A stretch of DNA of 64,000 nucleotides from Pseudomonas resinovorans NBRC 106553 (GTDB lineage: Bacteria; Pseudomonadota; Gammaproteobacteria; Pseudomonadales; Pseudomonadaceae), in the NCBI RefSeq assembly GCF_000412695.1, contig NC_021499.1, positions 1,116,001-1,180,000 of the forward strand, in the 5' to 3' direction. Position numbers and translations under genes: made by a program. The notes below the pieces were generated by a model. That model did no database searches, was not told the origin of the DNA, and was given only the letters and a program-made list of their open reading frames with translations. This document shows, piece by piece, positions 1-10,347 of the stretch; the stretch's first letter is position 1; each line of letters starts with the position of its first letter.

Positions 1-1043
1 TCTGGAGTCCCTTCGTCAAGGATCTGGTGCCTTACGTGCCGGGCGAGCAACCCAAGCTGGCCAAGCTGGTGAAGATGAACACCAACGAGAACCCCTATGG
101 CCCTTCGCCCAAGGCGGTGGCGGCCATGCAGGCGGAAGTGGGTGACAACCTGCGCCTGTACCCGGACCCGAACAGCGACCGCCTGAAGCAGGCGGTAGCC
201 GAGTACTACGGCGTGCAGCCGGCCCAGGTATTCGTCGGCAACGGTTCGGACGAGGTGCTCGCCCACGCCTTCCACGGCCTGTTCCAGCACGGCCAGCCGC
301 TGCTGTTCCCGGACGTGACCTACAGCTTCTATCCGGTTTACTGCGGCCTGTACGGTATCCCCTTCGAGGCGCTGCCGCTGGACGAGCAGTTCCAGATCCG
401 CGTGGAAGACTACGCTCGCCCCAATGGCGGCATCATCTTCCCCAACCCCAACGCGCCCACCGGCTGCCTGTTGGCCCTGGAGGCCATCGAGCGCCTGCTG
501 CAGGCCAATCCGGATACGGTCGTGCTGGTGGACGAGGCTTACATCGACTTCGGCGGGCAGTCCGCCATCGCCCTGGTGGACCGCTATCCGAACCTGCTGG
601 TGGCACAGACCCTGTCCAAGTCCCGCTCCCTGGCGGGCTTGCGCGTGGGCCTGGCGGTAGGTCACCCGGACCTGATCGAGGCGCTGGAGCGGATCAAGAA
701 CAGCTTCAACTCCTACCCGCTGGACCGTATGGCGATCGCGGGTGCCGCTGCCGCCTTCGAGGACCGCGCGTACTTCGAGGAAACCTGCCGCAAGGTGATC
801 GACAGCCGCGAGCAGGTGGTGGTCGAGTTGGGCAAGCTGGGCTTCGACGTGCTGCCGTCGGCCGCCAACTTCGTTTTCGCCCGCCATCCGCAGAAGGATG
901 CCGCCGGCATCGCCGCCGGCCTGCGTGAGCAGGGTGTGATCGTGCGTCACTTCAAGCAGGAGCGCATTGCGCAGTTCCTGCGTATCACCATCGGCACGCC
1001 GGAGCAGAACCAGGCGCTACTGGACGCCCTGGGCACGCTCTGA
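1..1043 (+). CDS. hisC: Histidinol-phosphate aminotransferase (5' end just outside window)
   Basis: PLP-dependent aminotransferase that converts imidazole-acetol phosphate and glutamate to histidinol phosphate in histidine synthesis. The frame is open from base 3 (reads [12 protein letters not shown]), and only about four N-terminal codons lie upstream of the window. The GTG at 27 is therefore internal. Visible motifs are [10 protein letters not shown] near the N-terminus, GNGSDE, the PNPNAPTG loop, DEAYIDF, and [12 protein letters not shown], which holds the Schiff-base lysine. The C-terminus reads [19 protein letters not shown], so the 3' end is intact. A strong terminator follows. In pseudomonads this gene closes a hisG-hisD-hisC group, which would lie upstream here (inference). 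Confidence 0.96.
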   Translation, partial: WSPFVKDLVPYVPGEQPKLAKLVKMNTNENPYGPSPKAVAAMQAEVGDNLRLYPDPNSDRLKQAVAEYYGVQPAQVFVGNGSDEVLAHAFHGLFQHGQPLLFPDVTYSFYPVYCGLYGIPFEALPLDEQFQIRVEDYARPNGGIIFPNPNAPTGCLLALEAIERLLQANPDTVVLVDEAYIDFGGQSAIALVDRYPNLLVAQTLSKSRSLAGLRVGLAVGHPDLIEALERIKNSFNSYPLDRMAIAGAAAAFEDRAYFEETCRKVIDSREQVVVELGKLGFDVLPSAANFVFARHPQKDAAGIAAGLREQGVIVRHFKQERIAQFLRITIGTPEQNQALLDALGTL

Positions 1044-1057
1044 ACGAGTCGCTGCAA

Positions 1058-1095
1058 CAAAAAAACCGAGACGGGTGATCGCCTCGGTTTTTTTA
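1058..1095 (+). terminator. Rho-independent terminator after hisC
   Basis: ACCGAG (1065-1070) pairs with CTCGGT (1083-1088), flanked by an A run and a T run. The A/T flanks make it usable in both directions, so it also serves the convergent algW gene. Confidence 0.85.
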
Positions 1096-1125
1096 ATGGG
1101 CGCCTGCGGATGACGCGGGATCGAC

Positions 1126-2295
<1,170 letters not shown>

Positions 2296-2349
2296 CGAGG
2301 GAGAATCCTGAGGGTTGCGAGGGGCAAGGGTGCCCCTTAAGGTGGCGCC

Positions 2350-2355
2350 ATTATA
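2350..2355 (-). promoter_or_regulatory. Candidate -10 element for algW
   Basis: On the minus strand this reads TATAAT, 55 bases before the algW start codon. No convincing -35 hexamer sits at 16-18 bases, so the promoter may be activator-dependent or the match may be chance. Confidence 0.35.
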
Positions 2356-2406
2356 CGAGGGCGCCCGTTAAAAACGAGCCGTCCGCAACAGCTTGTGAGG
2401 AATACC

Positions 2407-3165
2407 ATGGCCATTGCCCTGAACACTCTGGTGGAAGAAGCCGACCGCTTTCTCAATGCCGCGCGCATCCAGGATTACTGCCCCAACGGCCTGCAGGTGG
2501 AAGGGCGTCCCCATGTCAGCCGGATCGTCACCGGCGTCACCGCCAGCCAGGCGCTGCTGGACGCCGCCGTGGAGGCCGAGGCGGACGTGATCCTGGTGCA
2601 CCACGGCTATTTCTGGAAAGGCGAGAATCCCTGCGTGGTGGGCATGAAGCAGCGTCGCCTGAAGACCCTGCTGGTCAACGACATCAGCCTGCTGGCCTAT
2701 CACCTGCCCCTGGACGTGCACCCCGAAGTGGGCAACAACGTGCAGCTGGCGCGCCAGCTGGATATCACCGTCGAAGGCCCGTTGGACCCGGACAACCCGC
2801 GCGTCGTCGGCCTGGTGGGCTCCCTGACCGAACCCATGACCGCCGGCGACTTCGCCCGCCGCGTGCGCGACGTGCTGGGGCGCGAGCCGCTGCTGGTGGA
2901 AGGCGAGCGGATGATCAGCCGGGTGGGTTGGTGCACCGGCGGTGGGCAGGGCTATATCGATCAGGCGATCGCGGCGGGTGTCGATGCCTATCTCACTGGC
3001 GAAGTCTCGGAGCAGACCATACATAGCGCGCGGGAGAATGGCGTCAGCTTCATCGCCGCCGGCCACCATGCCACCGAGCGCTACGGTGTGCAGGCGCTGG
3101 GCGACTACCTGGCCAGGCGCTTCGCCATCGAGCACCTGTTCATCGATTGCGCCAATCCCGCCTGA
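2407..3165 (+). CDS. Nif3-like dinuclear metal protein (DUF34/YbgI family)
   Basis: A 252-residue member of the Nif3/YbgI family, often labelled 'GTP cyclohydrolase 1 type 2' from one homologue; its true cellular role is not settled. Metal-binding motifs are present: LVHHGYFWKGE, HLPLDVHPEVGNN, and near the C-terminus AGHHATERYG, whose His and Glu complete the dimetal site. The ATG at 2407 is preceded by a TGAGGA ribosome-binding site; an in-frame upstream start at 2395 has no such site. It is a lone gene divergent from algW and convergent with mltB. Confidence 0.9.
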   Translation: MAIALNTLVEEADRFLNAARIQDYCPNGLQVEGRPHVSRIVTGVTASQALLDAAVEAEADVILVHHGYFWKGENPCVVGMKQRRLKTLLVNDISLLAYHLPLDVHPEVGNNVQLARQLDITVEGPLDPDNPRVVGLVGSLTEPMTAGDFARRVRDVLGREPLLVEGERMISRVGWCTGGGQGYIDQAIAAGVDAYLTGEVSEQTIHSARENGVSFIAAGHHATERYGVQALGDYLARRFAIEHLFIDCANPA

Positions 3166-3180
3166 ACGCGCATGGAATGT

Positions 3181-3212
3181 AAAAACGGCCGGCTCAGTGA
3201 GCCGGCCGTTCT
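3181..3212 (+). terminator. Terminator between nif3-like gene and mltB
   Basis: A perfect 11-bp stem, ACGGCCGGCTC (3185-3195) with GAGCCGGCCGT (3199-3209), and a 3-base loop, with A run before and T-rich tail after. It separates convergent genes and may act both ways. Confidence 0.85.
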
Positions 3213-4310
3213 TCATCGTGAGCCTTGACGTTGGCTGTCCACCGCCTTGCCCAGTTCCCACACCGCCATGGCGTAGTGCGTGCTGTGGTTGTAGCGGGTG
3301 ATCACGTAGAAGTTCGGCAGGCCATACCAGTACTGGTAGGTCTTGCCCATGTCCAGGCGCAGCAGGCTGGCGCTCTGGTGATTGCCCAGCGAGCCCTGCG
3401 GCCGGAGCCCGGCCGCCGCCAGCACACTGATCGGGTACTGGGTCTTGAAGCCGTCTTCCAGCGTGCGCGCCTGGCCGGTGGCGCGCACGGCCACGGCGTC
3501 GCCGGTGATCCAGCCATGCTGCTGGAAGTAGTTGGCCACGCTGCCGATGGCGTCGCGGGGGTTCCACAGGTCTCGATGTCCGTCGCCATCGAAGTCCACG
3601 GCAAATCGGGTGAAGGACGACGGCATGAACTGCCCGTAGCCCATCGCGCCGGCATAGGAGCCGCGTCGTGACAGTGGGTCGTCACCTTCCTCGCGCGCTT
3701 GCAGCAGGAAATGCTCCAGCTCACCCGTGAAGAACTCGGAGCGGCGAGGGTAGGAGAAGGCGAGGGTGGCCAGCGCGTCGATGATCCGTGTGTTGCCCAT
3801 CACGCGTCCCCAGCGGGTTTCCACACCGATGATGCCGACAATGATCTCCGGCGGTACGCCGTACGTTTGGTAGGCGCGCTGCAGGTCGGCTTCGTACTGG
3901 TCCCAGAACAGCACGCCGTTGCGCACGTTGCCCGGCGTGATGAATTTCTTCCGGTAGCGTAGCCAGGCGCCATTGGGGCCGCTGGGCCTTGTGTAGGTCG
4001 GCGCCTGGCGGTCCATCAGGCGGATCACCCAATCCAGTTCGCGGGTCTGGGCCAGCAGGTCCTGCAGGTGCGCGCGATTGAAGTCGTGCTGGCTGACCAT
4101 GCGATCGATGAAACGCTGGGCGCTGGGGTTGCCCGCAAAGTCTCCGCGCAGCGGCGTGATCGGTTGCACCGAGCCGAATGTCGGATGGGCGCTGGGGGTG
4201 ATGAGCGTCGGTTGCGTCGGCTTCTGCACCGGCTGCGGGGCGGGAGTCGGTTTGCTGCTGCAGGCGGAGATCAGGATGAGCAATGGCAAGGCGAAAACGG
4301 CGCGGCGCAT
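3213..4310 (-). CDS. mltB: Membrane-bound lytic murein transglycosylase B
   Basis: A 365-residue lipoprotein. The signal peptide MRRAVFALPLLILISAC ends in a lipobox (ISAC, cysteine at 17), followed by a Pro/Thr/Gln-rich linker. The body is the Slt35/MltB fold: the catalytic glutamate is in GIIGVETRWGR, with GAMGYGQFMPSSF and FDGDGHRDLWNP (EF-hand-like calcium site) downstream. It cleaves MurNAc-GlcNAc bonds to form 1,6-anhydromuropeptides at the inner face of the outer membrane. These are the substrates later imported by AmpG (also in this window). Length is close to E. coli MltB. Confidence 0.93.
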   Translation of the reverse strand: MRRAVFALPLLILISACSSKPTPAPQPVQKPTQPTLITPSAHPTFGSVQPITPLRGDFAGNPSAQRFIDRMVSQHDFNRAHLQDLLAQTRELDWVIRLMDRQAPTYTRPSGPNGAWLRYRKKFITPGNVRNGVLFWDQYEADLQRAYQTYGVPPEIIVGIIGVETRWGRVMGNTRIIDALATLAFSYPRRSEFFTGELEHFLLQAREEGDDPLSRRGSYAGAMGYGQFMPSSFTRFAVDFDGDGHRDLWNPRDAIGSVANYFQQHGWITGDAVAVRATGQARTLEDGFKTQYPISVLAAAGLRPQGSLGNHQSASLLRLDMGKTYQYWYGLPNFYVITRYNHSTHYAMAVWELGKAVDSQRQGSR

Positions 4311-4594
4311 GGGAAGTCTTTCGGGGCAGGAAAATGTGCCGGCTATGCTAGCGCAGCGCTGCGCAGGTACAAGTCCGAGGAAGTAGCGGTCCGGCGATCT
4401 TCTCCACCCTCCGAGGCTCCGTAGCGGCTCGGGTGGAAGGGGCCTGGCAGCCCGCTGCCACTGAATTCGCGCGGCTATATGACTATATTTTTTTGGTATA
4501 ACGGCTCCCCCAGTTAGAGCCTGGCGCTGTGTTAGAGTGCCCGCTCGTCCACGGCCCGCCGGCCGTCGTATCAGAAAGACCTTCGTGAGTAGCC
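4311..4594 (+). other. mltB-cysD intergenic region with hairpin
   Basis: Holds an interrupted hairpin: TCCAC (4403-4407) with GTGGA (4433-4437), and CCGAG (4411-4415) with CTCGG (4428-4432). An AT-rich block follows at 4474-4502, then about 90 bases of leader to cysD. The two genes are divergent, so both promoters should be here. I see no clear mltB promoter hexamers. Confidence 0.5.
4474..4502 (+). promoter_or_regulatory. AT-rich candidate cys promoter / CysB site
   Basis: A block of strikingly AT-rich DNA in GC-rich surroundings, containing TATATGACTATATT and then TTTTTTGGTATAAC. TATAAC (4497-4502) could be a -10 for cysDNC. Sulfate-assimilation promoters in related bacteria are activated by CysB at AT-rich sites; binding here is inference from position and composition only. 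Confidence 0.4.
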
Positions 4595-5512
4595 ATGCTC
4601 GATAAACTGACGCACCTGAAACAGCTGGAGGCGGAGAGCATCCACATCATTCGTGAAGTGGCCGCCGAATTCGACAACCCGGTGATGCTCTATTCCATCG
4701 GTAAAGACTCCGCCGTGATGCTGCATCTGGCGCGCAAGGCGTTCTTCCCCGGCAAGCTGCCCTTCCCGGTGATGCACGTCGACACCCGCTGGAAGTTCCA
4801 GGAGATGTACAGCTTCCGCGACAAGATGGTCGCCGATATGGGCCTGGACCTGATCACCCATATCAATCCGGAAGGCGTCGCCCAGGACATCAACCCCTTC
4901 ACCCATGGCAGCGCGAAGCACACTGACGTGATGAAGACCGAGGGCCTCAAGCAGGCGCTCGACAAGTACGGTTTCGACGCGGCCTTCGGCGGCGCCCGCC
5001 GCGACGAGGAGAAGTCCCGCGCCAAGGAGCGCGTCTACTCCTTCCGGGACAGCAAGCACCGCTGGGACCCGAAGAACCAGCGTCCCGAGCTGTGGAACGT
5101 CTACAACGGCAAGGTGAAGAAGGGCGAGTCGATTCGCGTATTCCCGCTGTCCAACTGGACCGAGCTGGACATCTGGCAATACATCTACCTCGAGCAGATC
5201 CCGATCGTGCCGCTGTACTTCGCCGCCGAGCGCGAGGTCATCGAGATGAACGGCGCGTTGATCATGATCGACGACGAGCGCATCCTCGAGCACCTGTCCG
5301 ACGAGCAGAAAGCCTCCATCCAGAAGAAGATGGTGCGCTTCCGTACCCTCGGCTGCTACCCGCTCACCGGCGCGGTGGAGTCCACCGCCGGCACGCTGCC
5401 GGAAATCATCCAGGAAATGCTCCTGACCCGCACTTCCGAACGCCAGGGCCGTGTCATCGACCATGACCAGGCAGGTTCGATGGAAGAGAAGAAACGTCAG
5501 GGCTATTTCTAA
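4595..5512 (+). CDS. cysD: Sulfate adenylyltransferase subunit 2
   Basis: A 305-residue catalytic subunit of ATP sulfurylase; with the CysN GTPase it makes adenylyl sulfate (APS) from ATP and sulfate. The PP-loop variant [17 protein letters not shown] sits near residue 32, and the family motifs [15 protein letters not shown] and [15 protein letters not shown] follow. The C-terminus ends [10 protein letters not shown], as is typical. The cysNC start lies 12 bases downstream, consistent with a two-gene operon. Confidence 0.97.
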   Translation: MLDKLTHLKQLEAESIHIIREVAAEFDNPVMLYSIGKDSAVMLHLARKAFFPGKLPFPVMHVDTRWKFQEMYSFRDKMVADMGLDLITHINPEGVAQDINPFTHGSAKHTDVMKTEGLKQALDKYGFDAAFGGARRDEEKSRAKERVYSFRDSKHRWDPKNQRPELWNVYNGKVKKGESIRVFPLSNWTELDIWQYIYLEQIPIVPLYFAAEREVIEMNGALIMIDDERILEHLSDEQKASIQKKMVRFRTLGCYPLTGAVESTAGTLPEIIQEMLLTRTSERQGRVIDHDQAGSMEEKKRQGYF

Positions 5513-5524
5513 GGATTCCGCACC

Positions 5525-7426
5525 ATGAGCCATCAATCCGATCTGATCAGCCAGGACATCCTCGCCTACCTGGCCCAGCACGAGCGCAAGGAACTCCTGC
5601 GCTTCCTCACCTGCGGCAACGTCGACGACGGCAAGAGCACCCTGATCGGGCGCCTGCTGCACGACTCCAAGATGATCTACGAAGATCACCTGGAAGCCAT
5701 CACCCGCGACTCGAAGAAAGTCGGCACCACCGGTGACGACGTCGACCTGGCGCTGCTGGTGGACGGCCTGCAGGCCGAGCGCGAGCAAGGCATCACCATC
5801 GACGTGGCGTACCGCTACTTCAGCACCGCCAAGCGCAAGTTCATCATCGCCGACACCCCAGGCCATGAGCAGTACACCCGCAACATGGCCACCGGCGCCT
5901 CCACCTGCGACCTGGCGATCATCCTGGTCGATGCGCGCTACGGTGTGCAGACCCAGACTCGCCGGCACAGCTACATCGCGTCCCTGCTGGGCATCAAGCA
6001 CATCGTCGTCGCCATCAACAAGATGGACCTGAAGGACTTCGACCAGGGCGTGTTCGAGATCATAAAGGCCGACTACCTGCAGTTTGCCGAGCGCATCAAG
6101 CTGAACCCCACCTCGATCCACTTCGTGCCGATGTCGGCGCTGAAGGGCGACAACGTGGTGAACAAGAGCGAGCGTTCGCCCTGGTACACCGGCCAGTCGC
6201 TGATGGAGATCCTCGAGACCGTGGAAATCTCCGGCGACCGCAATGTTTCCGACATGCGCTTCCCGGTGCAGTACGTGAACCGTCCAAACCTGAACTTCCG
6301 TGGTTTCGCCGGCACCCTGGCCAGCGGCATCGTGCGCAAGGGTGACGACGTGGTGGCCCTGCCGTCCGGCAAGGGCAGCCGGGTCAAGTCCATCGTCACC
6401 TACGAGGGCGAGCTGGAGCAGGCCGGCCCGGGGCAGGCGATCACCCTGACCCTGGAAGACGAGATCGACGTGTCCCGCGGCGACATGTTGGTGCATGCCG
6501 ACAACCGTCCGCTGATCACCGACAGCTTCGACGCGATGCTGGTATGGATGTCCGAGGAGCCCATGCTCCCGGGCAAGAAGTACGACATCAAGCGCGCCAC
6601 CAGCTATGTGCCGGGCTCGATTCCGAGCATCGCCCATAAGGTGGATGTGAACACCCTGGAAGAAACCGCTGGCAGCAGCCTGCAGCTGAACGAGATCGCC
6701 AAGGTCAAGGTCAGCCTGGACGCCAGCATCGCCCTCGATGGCTACGAGCAGAACCGCACCACCGGCGCCTTCATCGTCATCGACCGCCTCACCAATGGCA
6801 CCGTCGGCGCCGGCATGATCATCGCCGACCCGCAGGCCAGCCGTAACGTCGATGGGCACCATGGCAAGCAGGCCCACGTGGCTCGCGAAGAGCGTGCCGC
6901 TCGCTTCGGCCAGCAGCCCGCCACCGTGCTGTTCAGCGGCCTGTCCGGCGCTGGCAAGAGCACCCTGGCCTACGCCGTCGAGCGCAAGCTGTTCGACATG
7001 GGCCGCGCGGTTTACGTACTCGACGGACAGAACCTGCGCCATGACCTGAACAAGGGTTTGCCGCAGGATCGCGCCGGCCGTACCGAGAACTGGCGTCGTG
7101 CCGCTCACGTCGCGCGTCAGTTCAACGAGGCCGGCCTGCTGACCCTGGCCGCCTTCGTCGCCCCGGATGCCGAAGGTCGCGAACAGGCCAAGGCGCTGAT
7201 CGGTGCCGACCGTCTGATCACCGTGTACGTCCAGGCTTCGCCCATGGCGTGCCGCGAGCGTGACCCGCAGGGCCTCTACGCCGCCGGCCAGGACAATATC
7301 CCGGGCGAGTCCTTCCCCTACGATGTGCCGCTGGATGCCGATCTGGTGATCGATACCCAGTCCAGCAATGTGGAAGAGGGCGTGAAACTGGTTCTCGACC
7401 TGCTCCGCGAGCGCGGCGCGATCTGA
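5525..7426 (+). CDS. cysNC: Bifunctional sulfate adenylyltransferase subunit 1 / APS kinase
   Basis: A 633-residue fusion. Residues 1 to about 440 are the CysN GTPase with [18 protein letters not shown] (P-loop), [12 protein letters not shown] and NKMDL (guanine specificity), followed by two beta-barrel domains. From about residue 455 the CysC kinase begins; its P-loop is [11 protein letters not shown]. Together with CysD it takes sulfate to APS and then PAPS. The CysC motif usually read as FISPxR appears here as [10 protein letters not shown], lacking the usual Ser and Arg. Fusion of CysN and CysC is normal in pseudomonads. A strong terminator ends the operon. Confidence 0.96.
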   Translation: MSHQSDLISQDILAYLAQHERKELLRFLTCGNVDDGKSTLIGRLLHDSKMIYEDHLEAITRDSKKVGTTGDDVDLALLVDGLQAEREQGITIDVAYRYFSTAKRKFIIADTPGHEQYTRNMATGASTCDLAIILVDARYGVQTQTRRHSYIASLLGIKHIVVAINKMDLKDFDQGVFEIIKADYLQFAERIKLNPTSIHFVPMSALKGDNVVNKSERSPWYTGQSLMEILETVEISGDRNVSDMRFPVQYVNRPNLNFRGFAGTLASGIVRKGDDVVALPSGKGSRVKSIVTYEGELEQAGPGQAITLTLEDEIDVSRGDMLVHADNRPLITDSFDAMLVWMSEEPMLPGKKYDIKRATSYVPGSIPSIAHKVDVNTLEETAGSSLQLNEIAKVKVSLDASIALDGYEQNRTTGAFIVIDRLTNGTVGAGMIIADPQASRNVDGHHGKQAHVAREERAARFGQQPATVLFSGLSGAGKSTLAYAVERKLFDMGRAVYVLDGQNLRHDLNKGLPQDRAGRTENWRRAAHVARQFNEAGLLTLAAFVAPDAEGREQAKALIGADRLITVYVQASPMACRERDPQGLYAAGQDNIPGESFPYDVPLDADLVIDTQSSNVEEGVKLVLDLLRERGAI

Positions 7427-7436
7427 GTTACCGGCC

Positions 7437-7470
7437 AATAAAAAGCCCCGCAATCGCGGGGCTTTTTATT
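7437..7470 (+). terminator. Terminator after cysNC
   Basis: A near-perfect 15-bp palindrome, AATAAAAAGCCCCGC (7437-7451) with GCGGGGCTTTTTATT (7456-7470), and a 4-base loop. Symmetric A and T runs make it bidirectional between cysNC and the convergent zapG. Confidence 0.9.
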
Positions 7471-7515
7471 GGGCTTCTATCCGACTGGCCACTTGCGTGG
7501 CCGGCCGGGATGAAA

Positions 7516-7956
7516 TCAGTACTTGCCTTTCAGGCCGAAGGTTTCGTCCAGGGTGCCGGGGGCATCCGGAGCCTTGGGCGCGTAGTCCTTGGGCGCTTCG
7601 TTGCTCTTGGGCGGGGTCAGGCGCTCGCGCGGGCTGGCGGCCTCGTCGGCGTGCAGGGCGGCCAGCAGGCGCTGGCGGGTCAGCTCGTCGAGGGCCAGGC
7701 GGCTGGCGCCCTCGGACAGGTGCTCCTGCACCTCCTGGTAGCTCTGGGTGAGCTTCTTCACCAGGCTGGCGGTGGTGTTGAAGTGAGTGACCACCTCGCT
7801 CTGGTAGGTATCGAAGCGTTCCTGCAGATCATCCAGCTGGCGCTGCGTCCGGTTCGGGGCGGCATTGGGCACCAGGCGTGCGATCAGGAAACCGATGCCG
7901 ATGCCGGCGAGCAGGGCGAAGGCTGGTAACAACCAAACGGTGAGCGACTGTTCCAC
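7516..7956 (-). CDS. zapG: ZapG/YhcB-family inner-membrane protein (DUF1043)
   Basis: A 146-residue protein with one N-terminal membrane helix (about residues 8-28, ending GIGIGFLIARLV), then a Gln/Glu-rich cytoplasmic coiled coil (RQLDDLQERFDTYQSEVVTHFNTTASLVKKL) and a disordered Pro/Ala tail. This is the YhcB/ZapG layout. In E. coli that protein links envelope growth to division, but its mechanism is not settled. The assignment rests on architecture and the FNTTASL region; the symbol is provisional. It lies alone, divergent from the hydrolase gene. Confidence 0.8.
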   Translation of the reverse strand: MEQSLTVWLLPAFALLAGIGIGFLIARLVPNAAPNRTQRQLDDLQERFDTYQSEVVTHFNTTASLVKKLTQSYQEVQEHLSEGASRLALDELTRQRLLAALHADEAASPRERLTPPKSNEAPKDYAPKAPDAPGTLDETFGLKGKY

Positions 7957-8082
7957 GAGTCCTTCCTCTATAAACGGCTTTGCTTTACGTTAACGGCTCG
8001 AATCCGCGCTGTATACCGCGACGCAAGCCCTGTTGTGCTTATCCAAGACGAGTCGACCCGTCACCGGGTCACGGAGTTTCCC

Positions 8083-8712
8083 TTGTTGATCCGCGAAAAC
8101 CCTCTTCTGCTCGATGGTCCCTGTGGCCAGCTCGAGGCGCTGCATCTCGATCTGCCCGAGGCCCGTGGCCTGGCGTTGATCTGTCACCCCAACCCCGTGC
8201 AGGGCGGCACCATGCTCAACAAAGTGGTGTCCACCCTGCAGCGCACCGCCCGCGATGCCGGCTACAGCACGCTGCGCTTCAACTACCGCGGCGTCGGCGC
8301 CAGCGCCGGTAGCCACGACATGGGCACTGGCGAGGTGGACGACGCCGAAGCTGCGGCCCACTGGTTCCGCGCCCAGCGCCCGGAGCTGGAGCTGACCCTG
8401 TTCGGCTTCTCCTTCGGTGGTTTCGTCGCCGCCAGCCTGGCTGGCCGCCTGGAGCGCCAGGGGATCAAAGTGCCGCGCCTGTTCATGGCGGCGCCCGCGG
8501 TCATGCGCCTGACCGACGAACACCCGCTTCCCGAAGGTGGCGAGATGACGGTGATCCAGCCGGAAGTCGATGAAATCGTGCCGCCCCAGGCCGTCTACGA
8601 TTGGTCGGCTGGCCTCGCGCGCCCCCATGAGCTGCTGAAAGTGGCAGAATGCGGGCACTTCTTCCACGGCAAGCTGACCGATCTCAAGGACCTGGTCCTG
8701 CCGCGTCTCTGA
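8083..8712 (+). CDS. Alpha/beta hydrolase of the YfhR/CIB-like small group
   Basis: A serine hydrolase of about 209 residues. It shows [16 protein letters not shown] (oxyanion-side loop), [15 protein letters not shown], the nucleophile elbow [10 protein letters not shown] (Ser), and a late [11 protein letters not shown] carrying the catalytic His. The substrate is unknown; many relatives are annotated as carboxylesterases. I chose the TTG at 8083 because GGAG lies six bases upstream; an in-frame GTG at 8035 has no ribosome-binding site. The gene ends 29 bases before trpS, and the order matches other pseudomonads, so co-transcription is likely. Confidence 0.82.
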   Translation: MLIRENPLLLDGPCGQLEALHLDLPEARGLALICHPNPVQGGTMLNKVVSTLQRTARDAGYSTLRFNYRGVGASAGSHDMGTGEVDDAEAAAHWFRAQRPELELTLFGFSFGGFVAASLAGRLERQGIKVPRLFMAAPAVMRLTDEHPLPEGGEMTVIQPEVDEIVPPQAVYDWSAGLARPHELLKVAECGHFFHGKLTDLKDLVLPRL

Positions 8713-8741
8713 TTCCGAACGAAGTCCGACAAGCGAACACC

Positions 8742-10088
8742 ATGACCACTCGTATCCTTACCGGCATCACCACCACCGGCACGCCGCACCTTGGCAACTA
8801 TGCGGGCGCCATTCGCCCGGCCATCGTTGCCAGCCGCGCCAGCGACGTCGACTCCTTCTATTTCCTGGCCGACTACCACGCCCTGATCAAGTGCGACGAC
8901 CCGGCCCGTATCCAGCGTTCGCGCCTGGAAATCGCCGCCACCTGGCTGGCCTGCGGCCTGGACACCGACAAGGCGACCTTTTACCGCCAGTCCGACATCC
9001 CCGAGATCCCCGAACTGACCTGGTTGCTCACCTGCGTCAGCGCCAAGGGCCTGCTCAACCGTGCCCATGCCTACAAGGCCTCCGTGGACAAGAACCTGGA
9101 GAGCGGCGAGGACCCGGATGCCGGCGTCACCATGGGCCTGTACAGCTACCCGGTGCTGATGGCCGCGGACATCCTGATGTTCAATGCGCACAAGGTGCCG
9201 GTAGGCCGCGACCAGATCCAGCACGTGGAAATGGCCCGCGATATCGGCCAGCGCTTCAACCACCTGTTCGGTGCCGGCCGTGAGTTCTTCACCCTGCCTG
9301 AAGCGGTGATCGAGGAAGAGGTGGCGACCCTGCCAGGCCTCGACGGCCGCAAGATGTCCAAGAGCTACGACAACACCATTCCGCTGTTCGGCAGTGCCAA
9401 GCAGCTGAAGGATGCCATCGCCCGTATCGTCACCGACTCCCGTGCACCCGGCGAGCCGAAGGACCCGGACAACTCCCACCTGTTCACCCTCTACCAGGCG
9501 TTCGCCACGCCCGCGCAGCTCGCCGAGTTCCGCGCCGAGCTGCTGGCCGGCCTGGCCTGGGGCGAGGCCAAGCAGCGCCTGTTCCAGCTGCTCGACAGCG
9601 AACTGGGTGAAGCCCGCGAACGTTACCACGCGCTGATCGAGCGGCCGTCCGACCTCGAGGACATCCTGCTTGCCGGTGCCGCCAAGGCCCGCAAGATCGC
9701 GTCTCCCTTCCTCAACGAACTGCGTGAGGCCGTGGGCCTGCGTTCGTTCCGCACCAACGTTCAGGTGGGCGGCGAGGCGAAGAAGAAAGCGGCCAAGAGC
9801 GCGCGCTTCGTCAGCTTCCGCGACGAGGATGGCAGCTTCCGTTTCCGCCTGCTGGACGCCGATGGCGAGCAGCTGCTGCTGTCGCGCTCGTTTGCCGACG
9901 GCAAGGCCGCCGGCCAGGTGAGCAAGCGTCTGCAGGGTGGCGATGAGCTGGATCTGCGGGTCGAAGGCGACGCGTTCGGCATCTGGCTGGACGACGAGCA
10001 GGTGGCTACCAGCCCGTCCTTCGCCGACGATGCGGCTCGCGAAACGGCCATCCAGCGCCTCTACGCGGCCCTCGCGCCTCAGGAATAA
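8742..10088 (+). CDS. trpS: Tryptophanyl-tRNA synthetase with C-terminal extension
   Basis: Class I synthetase that charges tRNA-Trp. The signature motifs are [11 protein letters not shown] (HIGH equivalent) near residue 12 and [10 protein letters not shown] (KMSKS). The total of 448 residues exceeds the usual 325-340. The extra 100 or so residues, from about 345, begin [20 protein letters not shown] and resemble the beta-rich DUF1508/YegP fold. A Lys/Ala-rich linker joins the two parts. The same extension is found in other pseudomonads from memory. The start is the ATG at 8742; upstream in-frame codons overlap the hydrolase gene. Confidence 0.95.
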   Translation: MTTRILTGITTTGTPHLGNYAGAIRPAIVASRASDVDSFYFLADYHALIKCDDPARIQRSRLEIAATWLACGLDTDKATFYRQSDIPEIPELTWLLTCVSAKGLLNRAHAYKASVDKNLESGEDPDAGVTMGLYSYPVLMAADILMFNAHKVPVGRDQIQHVEMARDIGQRFNHLFGAGREFFTLPEAVIEEEVATLPGLDGRKMSKSYDNTIPLFGSAKQLKDAIARIVTDSRAPGEPKDPDNSHLFTLYQAFATPAQLAEFRAELLAGLAWGEAKQRLFQLLDSELGEARERYHALIERPSDLEDILLAGAAKARKIASPFLNELREAVGLRSFRTNVQVGGEAKKKAAKSARFVSFRDEDGSFRFRLLDADGEQLLLSRSFADGKAAGQVSKRLQGGDELDLRVEGDAFGIWLDDEQVATSPSFADDAARETAIQRLYAALAPQE

Positions 10089-10101
10089 CTGTCTTTCCAG
10101 C

Positions 10102-10118
10102 GGCCGACGCTGTCGGCC
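10102..10118 (+). terminator. Hairpin after trpS
   Basis: GGCCGAC (10102-10108) pairs perfectly with GTCGGCC (10112-10118) over a 3-base loop, 14 bases past the stop. There is no T run, so termination is uncertain. Confidence 0.4.
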
Positions 10119-10132
10119 AATTGCCAATCAAC

Positions 10133-10322
10133 GGGGCAGGCCATAGGGTCTGATGCTGCTTCGCGCGCGGCCCTTCGGGTTGCGCGGCAAATGTCGCCAT
10201 GCCGTGTTGCGGGACTTGCCAAGGGAATGACCATTGCCTGCGTCCCGCGCCTTGCCTGGCGACATTTGGCGCAGCAACGCGACTTGCGTCGAAGCGGCAT
10301 CAGACCCTAAAGTACCTGCCCC
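10133..10322. repeat. 190-bp imperfect inverted repeat (MITE-like) before zapE
   Basis: The outer ends are GGGGCAGG (10133-10140) and CCTGCCCC (10315-10322). Inside, AGGGTCTGATGC (10145-10156) faces GCATCAGACCCT (10297-10308), then AAATGTCGCCA (10190-10199 region) faces TGGCGACATTT (10257-10267 region), and GCGGGAC (10209-10215) faces GTCCCGC (10242-10248). The whole intergenic space can fold into one long interrupted hairpin. It carries no transposase. It could be a dispersed non-autonomous element or a structured RNA or terminator. Confidence 0.7.
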
Positions 10323-10347
10323 GTTTTTCGTTGCCTTGCTACCGATC

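Noticed and set aside
4571..7453. A 960-codon open frame antisense to cysD and cysNC
   Set aside because: It lies wholly opposite two certain genes, its translation is low-complexity (rich in His, Val, Ala, Gly, Asp), and it has no family motif. Long antisense frames are expected from GC-rich third positions.
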